Below are positions 1-7,427 of a stretch of DNA of 64,000 nt, in pieces. The notes under the pieces were generated by a model. That model searched no databases, had not been told where the DNA came from, and saw only the letters and a program-made list of their open reading frames with translations. The position numbers were made by a program, and so were the translations under genes. The DNA lies in assembly GCF_028747205.1 (NCBI RefSeq), contig NZ_CP112880.1:3844001-3908000 (forward strand). Direction: 5' to 3'. This stretch comes from Streptomyces sp. CA-278952. Lineage in GTDB: Bacteria; Actinomycetota; Actinomycetes; Streptomycetales; Streptomycetaceae. Position 1 is the stretch's first letter; each line of letters begins with the position of its first letter.

Positions 1-25
1 GGCCCTTGCCCGGTAGGCTTTCCGT

Positions 26-322
26 GTGATCTTCAAGCGCATCGGAAATGGGAAGCCATACCCCGACCACGGCCGGGAAAGCACCCGACAGTGGGCGGAT
101 GTCGCGCCGCGTCCGGTTCGCCTGGACCAGCTCGTGACCACCAAGGGCCAGCTGGACCTGGAGACCCTCCTCGCCGAGGACTCCACGTTCTACGGCGACC
201 TGTTCGCCCACGTCGTGAAGTGGCAGGGCGACCTCTACCTGGAGGACGGCCTGCACCGGGCGGTCCGGGCCGCGCTCCAGCAGCGCCAGGTGCTGCACGC
301 CCGCGTCCTCGACCTGGGCTGA
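26..322 (+). CDS. VapB-type antitoxin-like conserved actinobacterial protein
   Basis: A 98-residue protein starting at GTG 26. The C-terminal two thirds (about residues 32-95) read as a compact alpha/beta fold with the conserved stretch DLYLEDGLHRAVRA, which resembles the small ParB/VapB-like family found next to LytR_C genes in Streptomyces. Such proteins are often named VapB-family antitoxins, but no PIN-domain toxin lies beside it, so that function is not supported here. It precedes the LytR_C gene on the same strand with a 190-base gap. The start is only 25 bases from the window edge, so a longer upstream start cannot be excluded. Confidence 0.7.
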   Translation: MIFKRIGNGKPYPDHGRESTRQWADVAPRPVRLDQLVTTKGQLDLETLLAEDSTFYGDLFAHVVKWQGDLYLEDGLHRAVRAALQQRQVLHARVLDLG

Positions 323-512
323 CGCCACCCTCGGCTACCTGCGCGCACCTCCGCGAGGGCGCCCGCGCACCCCAGCCGGGCTCCGCACTCCACCCGGGCT
401 CCGCACCCCACCGAAGCCCAATTCGAGCCTTTCGGGTGTTTTCACGCTCATCCGGGTGCCATACGTTGATCATCTTGTACGCATGAACACAGGGTCGCAT
501 TACGCTGCCTCC

Positions 513-1139
513 ATGAGCATGCTCACTCCCCCCGGCATGGGCGGAAAGTACCGCATCACGGGCGACGCCTATCCCCGTATGCGCCGCCCCCGGCACCGCC
601 GCAGGCTGGTCCTCGCGGGCATCGGAGCCGTCGTCGCCCTCAGCCTGGCCGGCTGGGGCACGCTGCAGCTCATCGACGTCTTCACCGGCGGCGACAAGAG
701 TGCCAGCGCGGCCGACCACAAGCGGGACTGCCCCACCCCGAAGCCGTCGGCGGCCCCCGCCAAGGCGCTGCCGAAACCGGCCGCCATCAAGGTCAACGTC
801 TACAACGCGACGACGCGCAGCGGCCTGGCCAAGTCCGCCGCCGAGGAGCTCAAGAAACGCGGTTTCACCATCGGCGAGGTGGGCAACGCGACGAAGGCGT
901 ACGACAAGAAGGTGCCCGGCACCGGCGTGCTGCTCGGCGCACCGACCGCGACGAACGGCAGCTTCACGGTGCTCGGCACCCAGCTGGCGGGCGCGGTACA
1001 GAAGACCGACACCCGCAGAACGGGCGAGGTCGACCTGATCCTCGGGACGAAGTTCAAGGCGTTCAGCACCCCGCAGGAGGCCACTGCCGCGATGGCGGCC
1101 CTGACGAAGCCGGCCCCGGCCCCGTCCCCCTCCTGCTGA
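513..1139 (+). CDS. LytR C-terminal domain (LytR_C) membrane protein
   Basis: About 208 residues. A basic N-terminus (RMRRPRHRRR) is followed by one membrane segment at about residues 31-52, then a Pro/Ala-rich spacer and an extracytoplasmic LytR_C domain (about residues 92-190, beginning IKVNVYNATTRSGLA). LytR_C occurs in and beside LytR-CpsA-Psr enzymes that attach glycopolymers to peptidoglycan, and here it stands alone without the catalytic LCP domain. The in-frame ORF extends up to 456, but ATG 513 (or ATG 519) gives the usual short cytoplasmic N-terminus and was chosen. The protein ends in Cys (PSPSC), which may be chance. An envelope role is inferred from the domain only. Confidence 0.75.
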   Translation: MSMLTPPGMGGKYRITGDAYPRMRRPRHRRRLVLAGIGAVVALSLAGWGTLQLIDVFTGGDKSASAADHKRDCPTPKPSAAPAKALPKPAAIKVNVYNATTRSGLAKSAAEELKKRGFTIGEVGNATKAYDKKVPGTGVLLGAPTATNGSFTVLGTQLAGAVQKTDTRRTGEVDLILGTKFKAFSTPQEATAAMAALTKPAPAPSPSC

Positions 1140-1339
1140 ACCCCGTCACACACGCACACGCACGCTCCTGCTGAACGCGCACACGCTTTCGCGCCCCGCC
1201 CCGGCGCCGTACGGATACGTACGACGCCGGGACGGGGCGCGAGAGCGTGGAAGGGCCCTGACCGGACCTTGCCGTCCGGACCTATCCGGACTCCGAACCT
1301 GTTCGGGCGTCTTGGACGACCCACTCGGCGGCGTCCCAA

Positions 1340-1399
1340 CCTATGCGGCCCCAACCTATTCGGCCGTGGCCTATTCGGCCGTGGCCTATTCGGCCGTTC
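1340..1399. repeat. 15-bp tandem repeat across the upp stop codon
   Basis: Four head-to-tail copies of a 15-bp unit (CCTATTCGGCCGTGG in copies two and three; the first and last are degenerate) start at 1340, 1355, 1370 and 1385. The last copy contains the upp stop codon (complement of 1386-1388) and its final codons, so repeat expansion has occurred directly downstream of the coding end. It looks like slippage, not a functional element. Confidence 0.85.
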
Positions 1400-2021
1400 C
1401 GTACATCCGGTCGCCCGCGTCCCCGAGGCCCGGCACGATGTAGCCGTTCTCGTTGAGCCGCTCGTCGACGGAGGCGGTGACGACGGTGACCGGGGTCCCG
1501 GCCAGCTCGCGCTCCATCACCTCGACGCCCTCGGGCGCCGCGAGGAGGACGACGGCGGTGACGTCGTCGGCCCCGCGCTTGATCAGCTCGCGGATGGCCG
1601 CGACGAGGGTGCCGCCGGTGGCCAGCATCGGGTCCAGGACGTAGACCTGGCGACCGGAGAGGTCCTCGGGCATCCGGGTCGCGTACGTCTCCGCCTGGAG
1701 CGTCTCCTCGTTGCGGATCATGCCGAGGAAGCCCACTTCGGCGGTCGGCAGCAGCCGCACCATGCCGTCCAGCATGCCCAGACCGGCCCGCAGGATCGGG
1801 ACGACCAGGGGCCGGGGGTGCGAGAGCTTCACCCCGGTCGTGGGCGTCACCGGGGTCTCGATGTCGACCATCTCGGTGCGCACATCCCTGGTGGCCTCGT
1901 AGGCGAGAAGGGTGACCAGCTCGTCGGCGAGCCGCCGGAAGGTCGGGGAATCGGTGCGCTTGTCGCGCAGCGTGGTGAGTTTGTGCGCCACCAGCGGGTG
2001 GTCGACGACGTGGATCCGCAT
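1386..2021 (-). CDS. upp: Uracil phosphoribosyltransferase
   Basis: 211 residues, the normal length for the family. It catalyses uracil + PRPP to UMP + PPi in cytosolic pyrimidine salvage. The type I phosphoribosyltransferase PRPP-binding loop is visible at about residues 128-139 ([11 protein letters not shown]), and the uracil-binding segment near the C-terminus at 194-204 ([11 protein letters not shown]). The N-terminus [20 protein letters not shown] is typical. ATG 2021 is the natural start. The gene is transcribed convergently to the LytR_C gene and divergently from the small basic protein at 2124. Confidence 0.97.
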   Translation of the reverse strand: MRIHVVDHPLVAHKLTTLRDKRTDSPTFRRLADELVTLLAYEATRDVRTEMVDIETPVTPTTGVKLSHPRPLVVPILRAGLGMLDGMVRLLPTAEVGFLGMIRNEETLQAETYATRMPEDLSGRQVYVLDPMLATGGTLVAAIRELIKRGADDVTAVVLLAAPEGVEVMERELAGTPVTVVTASVDERLNENGYIVPGLGDAGDRMYGTAE

Positions 2022-2123
2022 GTGTCAACAGTAACCGCGCCGCCCGGCACTCTGCGCTGGCATCAACCACCTGTTCGGGGGGAAGGTGGGGGCATACGGA
2101 CCCAGCACTGGGGTGGTGTGTCG

Positions 2124-2366
2124 ATGGTGGACGGGGAACTGCGGCGCGACCCGGCCTCGCGCGGGCCGCGCGACGGGCGCGACGCCGAGGGCGCGGCCAA
2201 GGACGTCGAGGACGCGCAGGAGAGTGACGCCGCCCGCCGCCGTCGACGCGCCCAGTTCCTCCGTGAGCTTCACGAGGCCAAGCAGCTGCGCGACCGCGTG
2301 CAGCCGCGCCGGGCCCGTGCGGCCCGTATGCGGCAACAGATGCGGATGCGCACGTTCCGTTGGTGA
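2124..2366 (+). CDS. Small basic conserved actinobacterial protein
   Basis: 80 residues from ATG 2124 (a GTG two codons upstream, at 2118, is an alternative). An acidic and mixed N-terminal half is followed by a strongly basic, probably alpha-helical half with RRRRAQFLRELHEAKQLRDR and the C-terminus RMRQQMRMRTFRW, which I recall as conserved among Streptomyces upp-tadA intervals. A nucleic-acid or ribosome contact is plausible from the charge, but no domain is recognisable. The long ORF upstream in the same frame (back to 1269) is the shadow of upp and is not coding. Confidence 0.65.
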   Translation: MVDGELRRDPASRGPRDGRDAEGAAKDVEDAQESDAARRRRRAQFLRELHEAKQLRDRVQPRRARAARMRQQMRMRTFRW

Positions 2367-2595
2367 ATCCTCCCCGTACCACTCCACGTACCACCGGCGC
2401 ACTCCCCCGCCGTTCGCCTCGTCAGGGCGACGGCCGACCAGGCACTCCTGGAACTGATGGCCGACGCAACGGCCGAAGAGGTCTCGCACGGCGCTTGTTT
2501 CTGCCACGATGCCGATTGGGCGGGGCGCAGGACGGACGGATCACCGTTCGCCCTCCCGCCGGACCGATTCGCCTATGACCAGTGGGAGAGTCACG

Positions 2596-3150
2596 GTGTA
2601 CTTCGCCGCACTGCTCGCGCGCACCGAAGACGGGTGGGAAGCGAGCGATACAGAGCTCGACGATGTGGAGACCCTGTCCGATCTGACAGATCTGGCCCGG
2701 GAGGCCTCGGTGGACGAGGACACGGTCCTGGTCTACATCGAGCAGGAGGACGCCTGGTTCGGCGTCGTCCGGGTGGACGGTGAGGAGGACCCCCGAATCT
2801 ACGTCTCGGACGCGTCCGCCGCCGCCCGCTCCTCGTACGGGGAGATCCTGCTCACCGACGAAGTGCTCGGCCGCGAACCAGGGGCCGAGGACGAGATCGC
2901 CGCCCTGGAGGAGCTCGTCGACCTCGACGGCACCGAGGACGGCGAACCGGAACGGCCCGCCCCCGCGGCCGTCGACCCGGACGAGGACGGCCCCGACCCG
3001 GACGCCGTACCGGCGGGACCGATCGGCGAGCTCGGGGTCCTCGCCGACCTCGGGATGTCCGAGAAGGAGCTGCTCACCCTGCAGACCGACGCACTCTCCG
3101 AGATCGCGGAGGCCGTGGGAGCGGCGGAGGTCCTGGAGTCGGTCCGCTAG
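2596..3150 (+). CDS. tRNA adenosine deaminase-associated protein
   Basis: 184 residues from GTG 2596 (VYFAALLARTEDGW), preceded by a GGGAGAG ribosome site; the ORF is open to an ATG at 2575. It is a very acidic protein (runs of D/E around residues 105-140) of the family always found directly upstream of tadA in Streptomyces, and that synteny is the source of the name. The biochemical role is unknown; an accessory role for TadA is inferred from position. No catalytic motif is visible. The stop is 97 bases before the tadA start, consistent with co-transcription. Confidence 0.8.
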   Translation: MYFAALLARTEDGWEASDTELDDVETLSDLTDLAREASVDEDTVLVYIEQEDAWFGVVRVDGEEDPRIYVSDASAAARSSYGEILLTDEVLGREPGAEDEIAALEELVDLDGTEDGEPERPAPAAVDPDEDGPDPDAVPAGPIGELGVLADLGMSEKELLTLQTDALSEIAEAVGAAEVLESVR

Positions 3151-3247
3151 CCGGCCCGTACACCCGCCCTTCCCTCACCACCTGTCCCGTCGTACATGCC
3201 CGTCCGTCCTGCCCGTCCGTCCTGATCCCGTCCGTTAGGGTCCGCAG

Positions 3248-3772
3248 GTGACCGCACGACCGCCGGACCCCTCACCCGAGCCCGCCCCGGATCCCGTACG
3301 CGTACCCGAGCCCGACCCCGTACGCGACCCCTGGCAGGCACCGATGCGCCGCGCCCTGGCCGAGGCCGGGCGGGCGGCGTCGGCCGGCGATGTGCCGGTC
3401 GGCGCCGTCGTCCTCGGCCCCGACGGCGCCGAGCTGGCCGCCGCCCACAACGAACGCGAGGCCACCGGCGACCCCACCGCGCACGCCGAGATCCTGGCCC
3501 TGCGCCGGGCGGCCGAGGCCCACGGCGAGTGGCGCCTGACCGGCTGCACGCTGGTGGTCACCCTGGAGCCCTGCACGATGTGCGCGGGCGCCCTGGTCCA
3601 GTCCCGCGTCGCCCGGGTCGTCTACGGCGCCCGCGACGAGAAGGCGGGCGCGGCCGGCTCCCTCTGGGACGTCGTCCGCGACCGCCGCCTCAACCACCGC
3701 CCGGAGGTGATCGGCGGCGTACTGGAGGACACGTGCGCCGAACAGCTGACGGCCTTCTTCCGGGCGCTCTGA
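3248..3772 (+). CDS. tadA: tRNA-specific adenosine deaminase TadA
   Basis: Zinc-dependent cytidine/deoxycytidylate deaminase fold. TadA converts A34 to inosine in the wobble position of tRNA-Arg(ACG); that substrate tRNA is itself encoded at 39868-39940. The catalytic HAE is at about residues 79-81 (PTAHAEILAL) and the second zinc motif PCTMC at 108-112. GTG 3248 gives 174 residues, with a 30-residue Pro/Asp-rich leader of repeated PEP/VRVPEPDPVRDP-like segments. ATG 3344 (MRRALAEAG) matches the usual start of the family and is a strong alternative, giving about 142 residues. Confidence 0.95.
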   Translation: MTARPPDPSPEPAPDPVRVPEPDPVRDPWQAPMRRALAEAGRAASAGDVPVGAVVLGPDGAELAAAHNEREATGDPTAHAEILALRRAAEAHGEWRLTGCTLVVTLEPCTMCAGALVQSRVARVVYGARDEKAGAAGSLWDVVRDRRLNHRPEVIGGVLEDTCAEQLTAFFRAL

Positions 3773-3883
3773 CCGGTACGGCCCCGCCCCCGACCAGGTG
3801 CGCCCCGGCTGCCTGACCAGGTAGGGCCCCGCTCCCGAGAACCGATTTCTGTCCACGCCCCGGGATGGTCTAAGCTCTCTCTC

Positions 3884-3971
3884 GGTAGCGTGTCCGAGCG
3901 GCCGAAGGAGCTCGCCTCGAAAGCGAGTGTGGCGTAACCCGTCACCGTGGGTTCAAATCCCACCGCTACCG
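3884..3971 (+). tRNA. tRNA-Ser(CGA)
   Basis: 88 nt. The acceptor stem GGTAGCG (3884-3890) pairs with CGCTACC (3964-3970), with discriminator G at 3971. The anticodon stem CTCGC/GCGAG encloses loop CTCGAAA with anticodon CGA at 3918-3920. A long variable arm and GTGGGTTCAAATCCCAC T-arm are typical of tRNA-Ser. No CCA is encoded. The accessory island begins immediately beyond it. Confidence 0.97.
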
Positions 3972-3982
3972 CTCTTACAAAG

Positions 3983-4020
3983 CCCCCTTGATCTGCGGAG
4001 ACGCGGTCAAGGGGGTTTTT
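3983..4020 (+). terminator. Rho-independent terminator of tRNA-Ser(CGA)
   Basis: The 9-bp stem CCCCCTTGA (3983-3991) / TCAAGGGGG (4007-4015) is followed by TTTTT (4016-4020). It lies 12 bases after the tRNA. Confidence 0.92.
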
Positions 4021-4022
4021 GC

Positions 4023-4313
4023 GTGCGATACGTGCTGCATGGCCGCAAGAACGCGAACGCGACTGGACAGCAGTCCTACTCCTGGTGGGGTAATGCGGGT
4101 GTGGCTGCCGAGTACGCACCTCTGGACGAGACCACCGCCAAGAAGTCCGTCACCATCCCCAGACCGCTTGACGGCGAGACCGAAGCCCGCACAGGCGCCC
4201 ACGCCCTCGCCTTGGCCAGAACCAGAGAGATCGTCGAGGCATACGAGGACGCACACGGCCCCTTCACTCCCGAGGAGATCGAGGAGGCCCGCCGAACATG
4301 GCACGGCGAGTAG
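4023..4313 (+). CDS. Hypothetical small protein of the accessory island
   Basis: About 96 residues if GTG 4023 is used. The C-terminal half (ARTREIVEAYEDAHG then FTPEEIEEARRTWHGE) is hydrophilic and helical with clear high-G+C codon bias. The N-terminal half (KNANATGQQSYSWWGNAG) has poor bias and may not be translated. GTG 4023 has no good ribosome site and falls directly after the tRNA terminator, so this may be the 3' remnant of a gene cut by the insertion. No family is recognised; the short C-terminal helix is antitoxin-like only in general character. Confidence 0.4.
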   Translation: MRYVLHGRKNANATGQQSYSWWGNAGVAAEYAPLDETTAKKSVTIPRPLDGETEARTGAHALALARTREIVEAYEDAHGPFTPEEIEEARRTWHGE

Positions 4314-4729
4314 CCCCGGCGTTCCCCCGCGCCCCTCCTCGTCCTTGACGCGCAGCGACTTTCCTCCCGGCCGACCAGGACCGCAGGATGACGCTGATTC
4401 TCAAGGTCGCCGAAGCCGAGGGGTACGCGGCCTCCATCTCTACGGTCAGCGTCGCCGGAGTCCGCTGCACCGGACCATGCCACGAACCACCTGCGCCGAC
4501 TCCGTCCTCGCCCTCGCCCGGCGCCGCGTCAACGTCTTCTGGGCCATGATCCGCGACCACGCCCCCTTCCAGACCGCCCCAGCCGCTGGTGCCCAGGACG
4601 GCATCTCTGCGGCCGCGGCACCGGCTCCGTCCGGCCCGGGGAGGAACGGTCTGAACAGCTCCTCCTTGGATCTCGTCGTGCAGACGAACACCCCCGTCTG
4701 CTGTCCGACCGCCTTGGTAGAACCTCTTC
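4314..4729. other. Gene-poor stretch with transposase debris
   Basis: No complete gene is supported. Reading frames on both strands are short and interrupted. The only recognisable coding debris is the IS110-like C-terminal fragment at 4477-4580. A short ATG frame at 4388 (MTLILKVAEAEGYAAS) runs into random sequence. The stretch looks like eroded mobile DNA at the tRNA-proximal edge of the island. Confidence 0.5.
4477..4580 (+). pseudogene. IS110-family transposase C-terminal fragment
   Basis: The frame beginning at ATG 4477 contains VLALARRRVNVFWAMIRD, very close to the conserved C-terminal end of IS110/IS116/IS902 transposases (ALARRRVNVLWAMLRD-like). None of the upstream DEDD or serine-containing domains is present, so only about 30 residues of the transposase survive. 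Recognition is from memory of the family motif over a short stretch. Confidence 0.55.
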
Positions 4730-5140
4730 ATGACCTTTCGATTCACCGCCCGCGCCGCCGGAGCCGAGGTCGATCCCGACGGCTACTTCACCGAAGCCGG
4801 CCTGGCGGAGGCCGAGGACGGCAGCGGCTTCATTCTGTCGTTCATGTCGGGCGAAGAAGATCCCGACGACCAGGAGGTCGCCCTGGGAATGGACACACAC
4901 TGCCTGGTCACGGCAGGGCAGGGGACGGCCTATGGCTGTGTGCGCGAAGCCGTCCTGCAGGGCAATGTCCTCCGCGTCGTGCTGGACCCCGAGGCACTGG
5001 AGAGCCTCCGGCTGGAGGACAGCGAAATCGAGGCCGTCATCGAGGCACCGCCGCACGACGTGGTCCGGTTCCGGGACATCCTCGCCCAGGTGCTCGCCTA
5101 TGGGAGGGCGGACGCCTTGCCCACCCGAGTAGCGGTCTGA
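4730..5140 (+). CDS. Imm10-family immunity protein, orphan
   Basis: 136 residues from ATG 4730. The pattern is an acidic N-terminal beta region (FRFTARAAGAEVDPDGYF), then a central YGCVREAVLQGNVLRVVLDPEALESLRL, then a helical tail (VVRFRDILAQVL), which matches Imm10 immunity proteins of polymorphic toxin systems. Imm10 proteins bind and neutralise a cognate C-terminal toxin domain inside the producing cell. No Rhs, WXG or other polymorphic toxin is visible nearby, so this is an orphan immunity gene, a common state after toxin turnover. Flanking DNA is mobile-element debris, consistent with horizontal arrival. Confidence 0.7.
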   Translation: MTFRFTARAAGAEVDPDGYFTEAGLAEAEDGSGFILSFMSGEEDPDDQEVALGMDTHCLVTAGQGTAYGCVREAVLQGNVLRVVLDPEALESLRLEDSEIEAVIEAPPHDVVRFRDILAQVLAYGRADALPTRVAV

Positions 5141-5378
5141 TGCGAGGAGTGGAGCCAGCCCGCGGTTGACGAGCGGCATGGGGAAGTTGCGTACTCGCGT
5201 GCGTACGCAGCTCCTCCTGGTCCCCGCGCACGCGGGGCTGTCCTCAAGACCGACTGCCGGGCGTGCCGCTCATCGTCCTGTTGCTCCGCATTTTGCGCGG
5301 CTGACACGATCCGCGTCTCAGTCGCCGAGTCGGCGCGTAGACAACAAACAGCGGGCTGCACAGACGACCTGCCGAGGG

Positions 5379-6482
5379 TTATGTCCTGCTGGGCCGGATG
5401 ACCTCGGCGGGTTCGCGCAGCCATACCTGCTGGCCGCGGTCGGTCACGGTCAGCCCGAACTGCTCGGAGTTGGGCCGCCCCACCGACTCGTACTCCCACC
5501 AGACCTGCTCGATCTCCTCCCACAGGAACCCGGGCCCGTACTGCCACACCTCCTCCCCCGAGGCAGCCGTCGCAGCGCCTCCGTCCTCCCGGGTCACCCA
5601 GACCCGCGCCCCGTCGACGGTCTCCTGGTGGATGAGCCGCACGCCGGGCAGCCGGGCCCCCGCATACAGGGCGAATCCGAGATCGAGGAGCCGGGCGGGG
5701 TCCAGACCAGCGGCACGGGCCCGACCCTTGCCCCGCACCTCGTAAAGGTCAGGCACGCGGTGGGCTCGCATCGGCATGTACGTGGCCCCGCCGCAGAACG
5801 GCCCCACCGCCGTGCCGTCATCCTGAACACGAAGCTGGACCAGCGCGCCGGACCAGAACTCCCGGGCCAGCGGGGCCACGACGACCCCACCGGGCCGGAC
5901 CTGCCGCAGCAGCGCGTGCGGGACGTACCGCAGGGCGCAGGTGGCGATCAGCCGATCCACCAACCCCAGACCGGGCCACGGCTGTTCACCGTCCCCGACC
6001 CGCAGGTGCGGCCGGTACCCGGCCTGCGCGAGGGCATCGGCCGCCTGCCGGGCCACGACCGGGTCGAGCTCGACGCTGTGGACGAGATCGTCGCCGAGCC
6101 GTTCGCAGAGCAGCGCGGAAACGTACCCGGTGCCGGTCCCGATCTCCAGCACACGCTGCCCGTCCTGGACATCGAGGAGCGTGAGCATCCGGGCAACCAT
6201 CGAGGGCATCGAGTTCGACGACGTAGCGACACCGGGCCCGTCCTCGGCCCCGTCGTCGAGCTGGGTGATCACCGGTTCGTCGCTGTTCACCAACGCCAGC
6301 CACGCATCCGCCCCCACGACCGGCTCACACCGATCGGGCAACTGCCGCCACACCCTCGCCGGAACGAACCGACTGCGCGGAACAGCCTCGAACACTCGCC
6401 GCCACCGGCCGGTGAGCAATCCACGATCGGCCAACCCCCGTACCAGGTCCGGGTAGGTGGGTGCCTGGTGTGCGGCGCTCAC
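5379..6482 (-). CDS. Protein-L-isoaspartate O-methyltransferase-like SAM methyltransferase
   Basis: 367 residues from GTG 6482. An N-terminal Rossmann methyltransferase domain carries SNSMPSM (about residues 89-95, equivalent to the PIMT Ser/Thr-x-Pro active-site loop) and SAM motif I VLEIGTGTGY (about 111-120). A C-terminal extension of about 150 residues follows, which housekeeping Pcm lacks. PIMT homologues with extra C-terminal domains modify ribosomal peptides in graspetide clusters (aspartimide formation). The GTG start overlaps the stop of the Pro-rich peptide gene in GTGA (6479-6482), so translation is coupled. The ORF is open upstream to 6548, but that start would overlap the peptide gene by 70 bases. 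The substrate is unknown; the neighbouring peptide is the obvious candidate (inference). Confidence 0.85.
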   Translation of the reverse strand: MSAAHQAPTYPDLVRGLADRGLLTGRWRRVFEAVPRSRFVPARVWRQLPDRCEPVVGADAWLALVNSDEPVITQLDDGAEDGPGVATSSNSMPSMVARMLTLLDVQDGQRVLEIGTGTGYVSALLCERLGDDLVHSVELDPVVARQAADALAQAGYRPHLRVGDGEQPWPGLGLVDRLIATCALRYVPHALLRQVRPGGVVVAPLAREFWSGALVQLRVQDDGTAVGPFCGGATYMPMRAHRVPDLYEVRGKGRARAAGLDPARLLDLGFALYAGARLPGVRLIHQETVDGARVWVTREDGGAATAASGEEVWQYGPGFLWEEIEQVWWEYESVGRPNSEQFGLTVTDRGQQVWLREPAEVIRPSRT

Positions 6483-6610
6483 GGCTGCGGGAAGCACTGA
6501 GGGCGGCTGCCGTCCGGAGTCGGCTTCGGCTCCTGGGGCGGTGTCCACGGCTTGTCCGACGGCGGCCCACCGTGCTTACCGGCATCGGCCCGTACGGGGG
6601 TGGTGATCAT
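6479..6610 (-). CDS. 43-residue Pro-rich peptide, candidate methyltransferase substrate
   Basis: Short gene below usual ORF cut-offs. ATG 6610 follows GGGGAGAAGG (about 4 bases spacing) and overlaps the stop of the upstream zinc-ribbon gene in ATGA; its TGA overlaps the methyltransferase GTG. The peptide has 12 prolines in 43 residues, one Cys (residue 39) and charged N-terminal residues. It begins MITTPVRADAGKHGG and ends GSRPQCFPQP. Aspartates at about 9, 19 and 33 are possible isoaspartate or methylation sites. No known RiPP leader is recognised and no ATP-grasp, LanB/LanC or radical SAM enzyme is adjacent, so a RiPP precursor role is only an inference from coupling and size. Confidence 0.7.
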   Translation of the reverse strand: MITTPVRADAGKHGGPPSDKPWTPPQEPKPTPDGSRPQCFPQP

Positions 6611-6831
6611 CGTCCTTCTCCCCTGATCGTTGCAACAGTTCGTTTGGCAGGGTCGTGAACCCCGTAGATCCCGTACGGCGGAAAGACATCGACCCGGCGC
6701 GGCCAGCCACCCTCGGCACACGCCCGGCACAACAGATCGCGGCCACCCTCAGTGCGCCGTACGGCAGTAACCGGATCGCGCCAACACGCCTCGCACATCC
6801 GCACATCCGCTGCCGAAAGGTTGGCGCTCAC
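6607..6831 (-). CDS. Small zinc-ribbon protein
   Basis: 74 residues from GTG 6831, which overlaps the stop of the preceding gene as GTGA. Two CxxC knuckles, CEAC at residues 13-16 and CRAC at 35-38, separated by 18 residues, form a treble-clef or zinc-ribbon pattern. The tail is basic-aromatic (VDVFPPYGIYGVHDPAKRT). The function is unknown; it may bind nucleic acid or act as an adaptor. It is the third gene of the coupled operon, and its stop overlaps the peptide start. Confidence 0.75.
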   Translation of the reverse strand: MSANLSAADVRMCEACWRDPVTAVRRTEGGRDLLCRACAEGGWPRRVDVFPPYGIYGVHDPAKRTVATIRGEGR

Positions 6832-7127
6832 GCCGCTTCCCGGAGAGCGGTGGCCGCCGCATGGCACGGACAGACACAGTCAGGCCGCAGGCAGATGGCG
6901 TGCACGTCGGCCAGACCCGTCACCAAGGCGCTGCGGCAGACGACTCCGTACGGGCCGTCCGCCCCCGCACGCAGCCCACCCAGGTCGGCCACCGCGCCCT
7001 CGGCCACATCAGCGAAAGTGATCGGCTCACCACGCCACAACAGAGTCACCTCATGCTCCGGACAGTACGCACCGGTGTCGTCTTCGACCGGCAACTCGTG
7101 CGCCTCCCACTCTGCGTAGCACCTCAT
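6828..7127 (-). CDS. Cys/His-rich small protein of the methyltransferase operon
   Basis: 99 residues from ATG 7127, with GGGAGG about 10 bases upstream; the start overlaps the previous stop as ATGA. Seven cysteines (3, 22, 64, 79, 84, 86, 88) and several histidines are present, with the C-terminal cluster CLRPDCVCPCH at residues 79-89 and an N-terminal YCPEHE at 21-26, suggesting metal binding. The family is not named, though similar Cys-rich proteins accompany XRE regulators in Streptomyces. The role is unknown. Confidence 0.72.
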   Translation of the reverse strand: MRCYAEWEAHELPVEDDTGAYCPEHEVTLLWRGEPITFADVAEGAVADLGGLRAGADGPYGVVCRSALVTGLADVHAICLRPDCVCPCHAAATALREAA

Positions 7128-7333
7128 GTGCTTCGGACCTCCCGCCAGGCACGACCAAGGTGGACAGCGGTCGGACAGGAGGCTCCGGCACGGCAGGTGG
7201 GGCAACACTGGGTGTGGCCGAGCCAGATCTTGTACGCGGTGTCGCCGCCCTCGCACCGACTGCTTCTTCCGGAGCTTGCCCCGACATGTGGCCAGGCGAT
7301 GCGCCGTCCCTCAACCCGCACGGGAATAAGCAT
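7124..7333 (-). CDS. Cys-rich small protein, first gene of the coupled operon
   Basis: 69 residues from ATG 7333, preceded by GAGGAG. The core DTAYKIWLGHTQCCPTCRAG (residues 31-50) and SCPTAVHLGRAWREVR form a recurrent Streptomyces pattern with CCxxC plus a downstream Cys, probably a small zinc-binding fold. It is the promoter-proximal member of the five-gene chain. A dyad lies directly upstream of its ribosome site. No function has been assigned that I can name. Confidence 0.75.
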   Translation of the reverse strand: MLIPVRVEGRRIAWPHVGASSGRSSRCEGGDTAYKIWLGHTQCCPTCRAGASCPTAVHLGRAWREVRST

Positions 7334-7346
7334 TCCGTCTCCTCAA

Positions 7347-7371
7347 CTACCCGTCTGGTACGGACGGGTAG
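7347..7371. promoter_or_regulatory. Dyad operator candidate upstream of the coupled operon
   Basis: Perfect 9-bp arms CTACCCGTC (7347-7355) and GACGGGTAG (7363-7371) with a 7-bp spacer, ending 14 bases upstream of the ATG at 7333 and just ahead of its GAGGAG. The position fits an operator for the XRE regulator encoded immediately upstream (inference). Confidence 0.6.
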
Positions 7372-7397
7372 AGCATGGAGGCAGGGGCCAGGCCTGA

Positions 7398-7416
7398 CTG
7401 CTACGGCTTGTAGCAG
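7398..7416. promoter_or_regulatory. Second dyad between XRE gene and operon
   Basis: CTGCTAC / GTAGCAG arms of 7 bp with a 5-base loop, 12 bases past the XRE stop. It could be a short attenuator or terminator of the XRE gene, or a second operator. No T-run follows, so a strong intrinsic terminator is unlikely. Confidence 0.4.
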
Positions 7417-7427
7417 CAAGGCGTGGT

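Noticed and set aside
4264..4746. 160-codon minus-strand frame in the island edge
   Set aside because: No domain, no ribosome site, poor codon bias; spans transposase debris.
5216..5246. Sequence CTGGTCCCCGCGCACGCGGG resembling a type I-E CRISPR repeat
   Set aside because: Only one copy; no second repeat at about 61-base spacing and no cas genes in the window. Taken as a chance hairpin.
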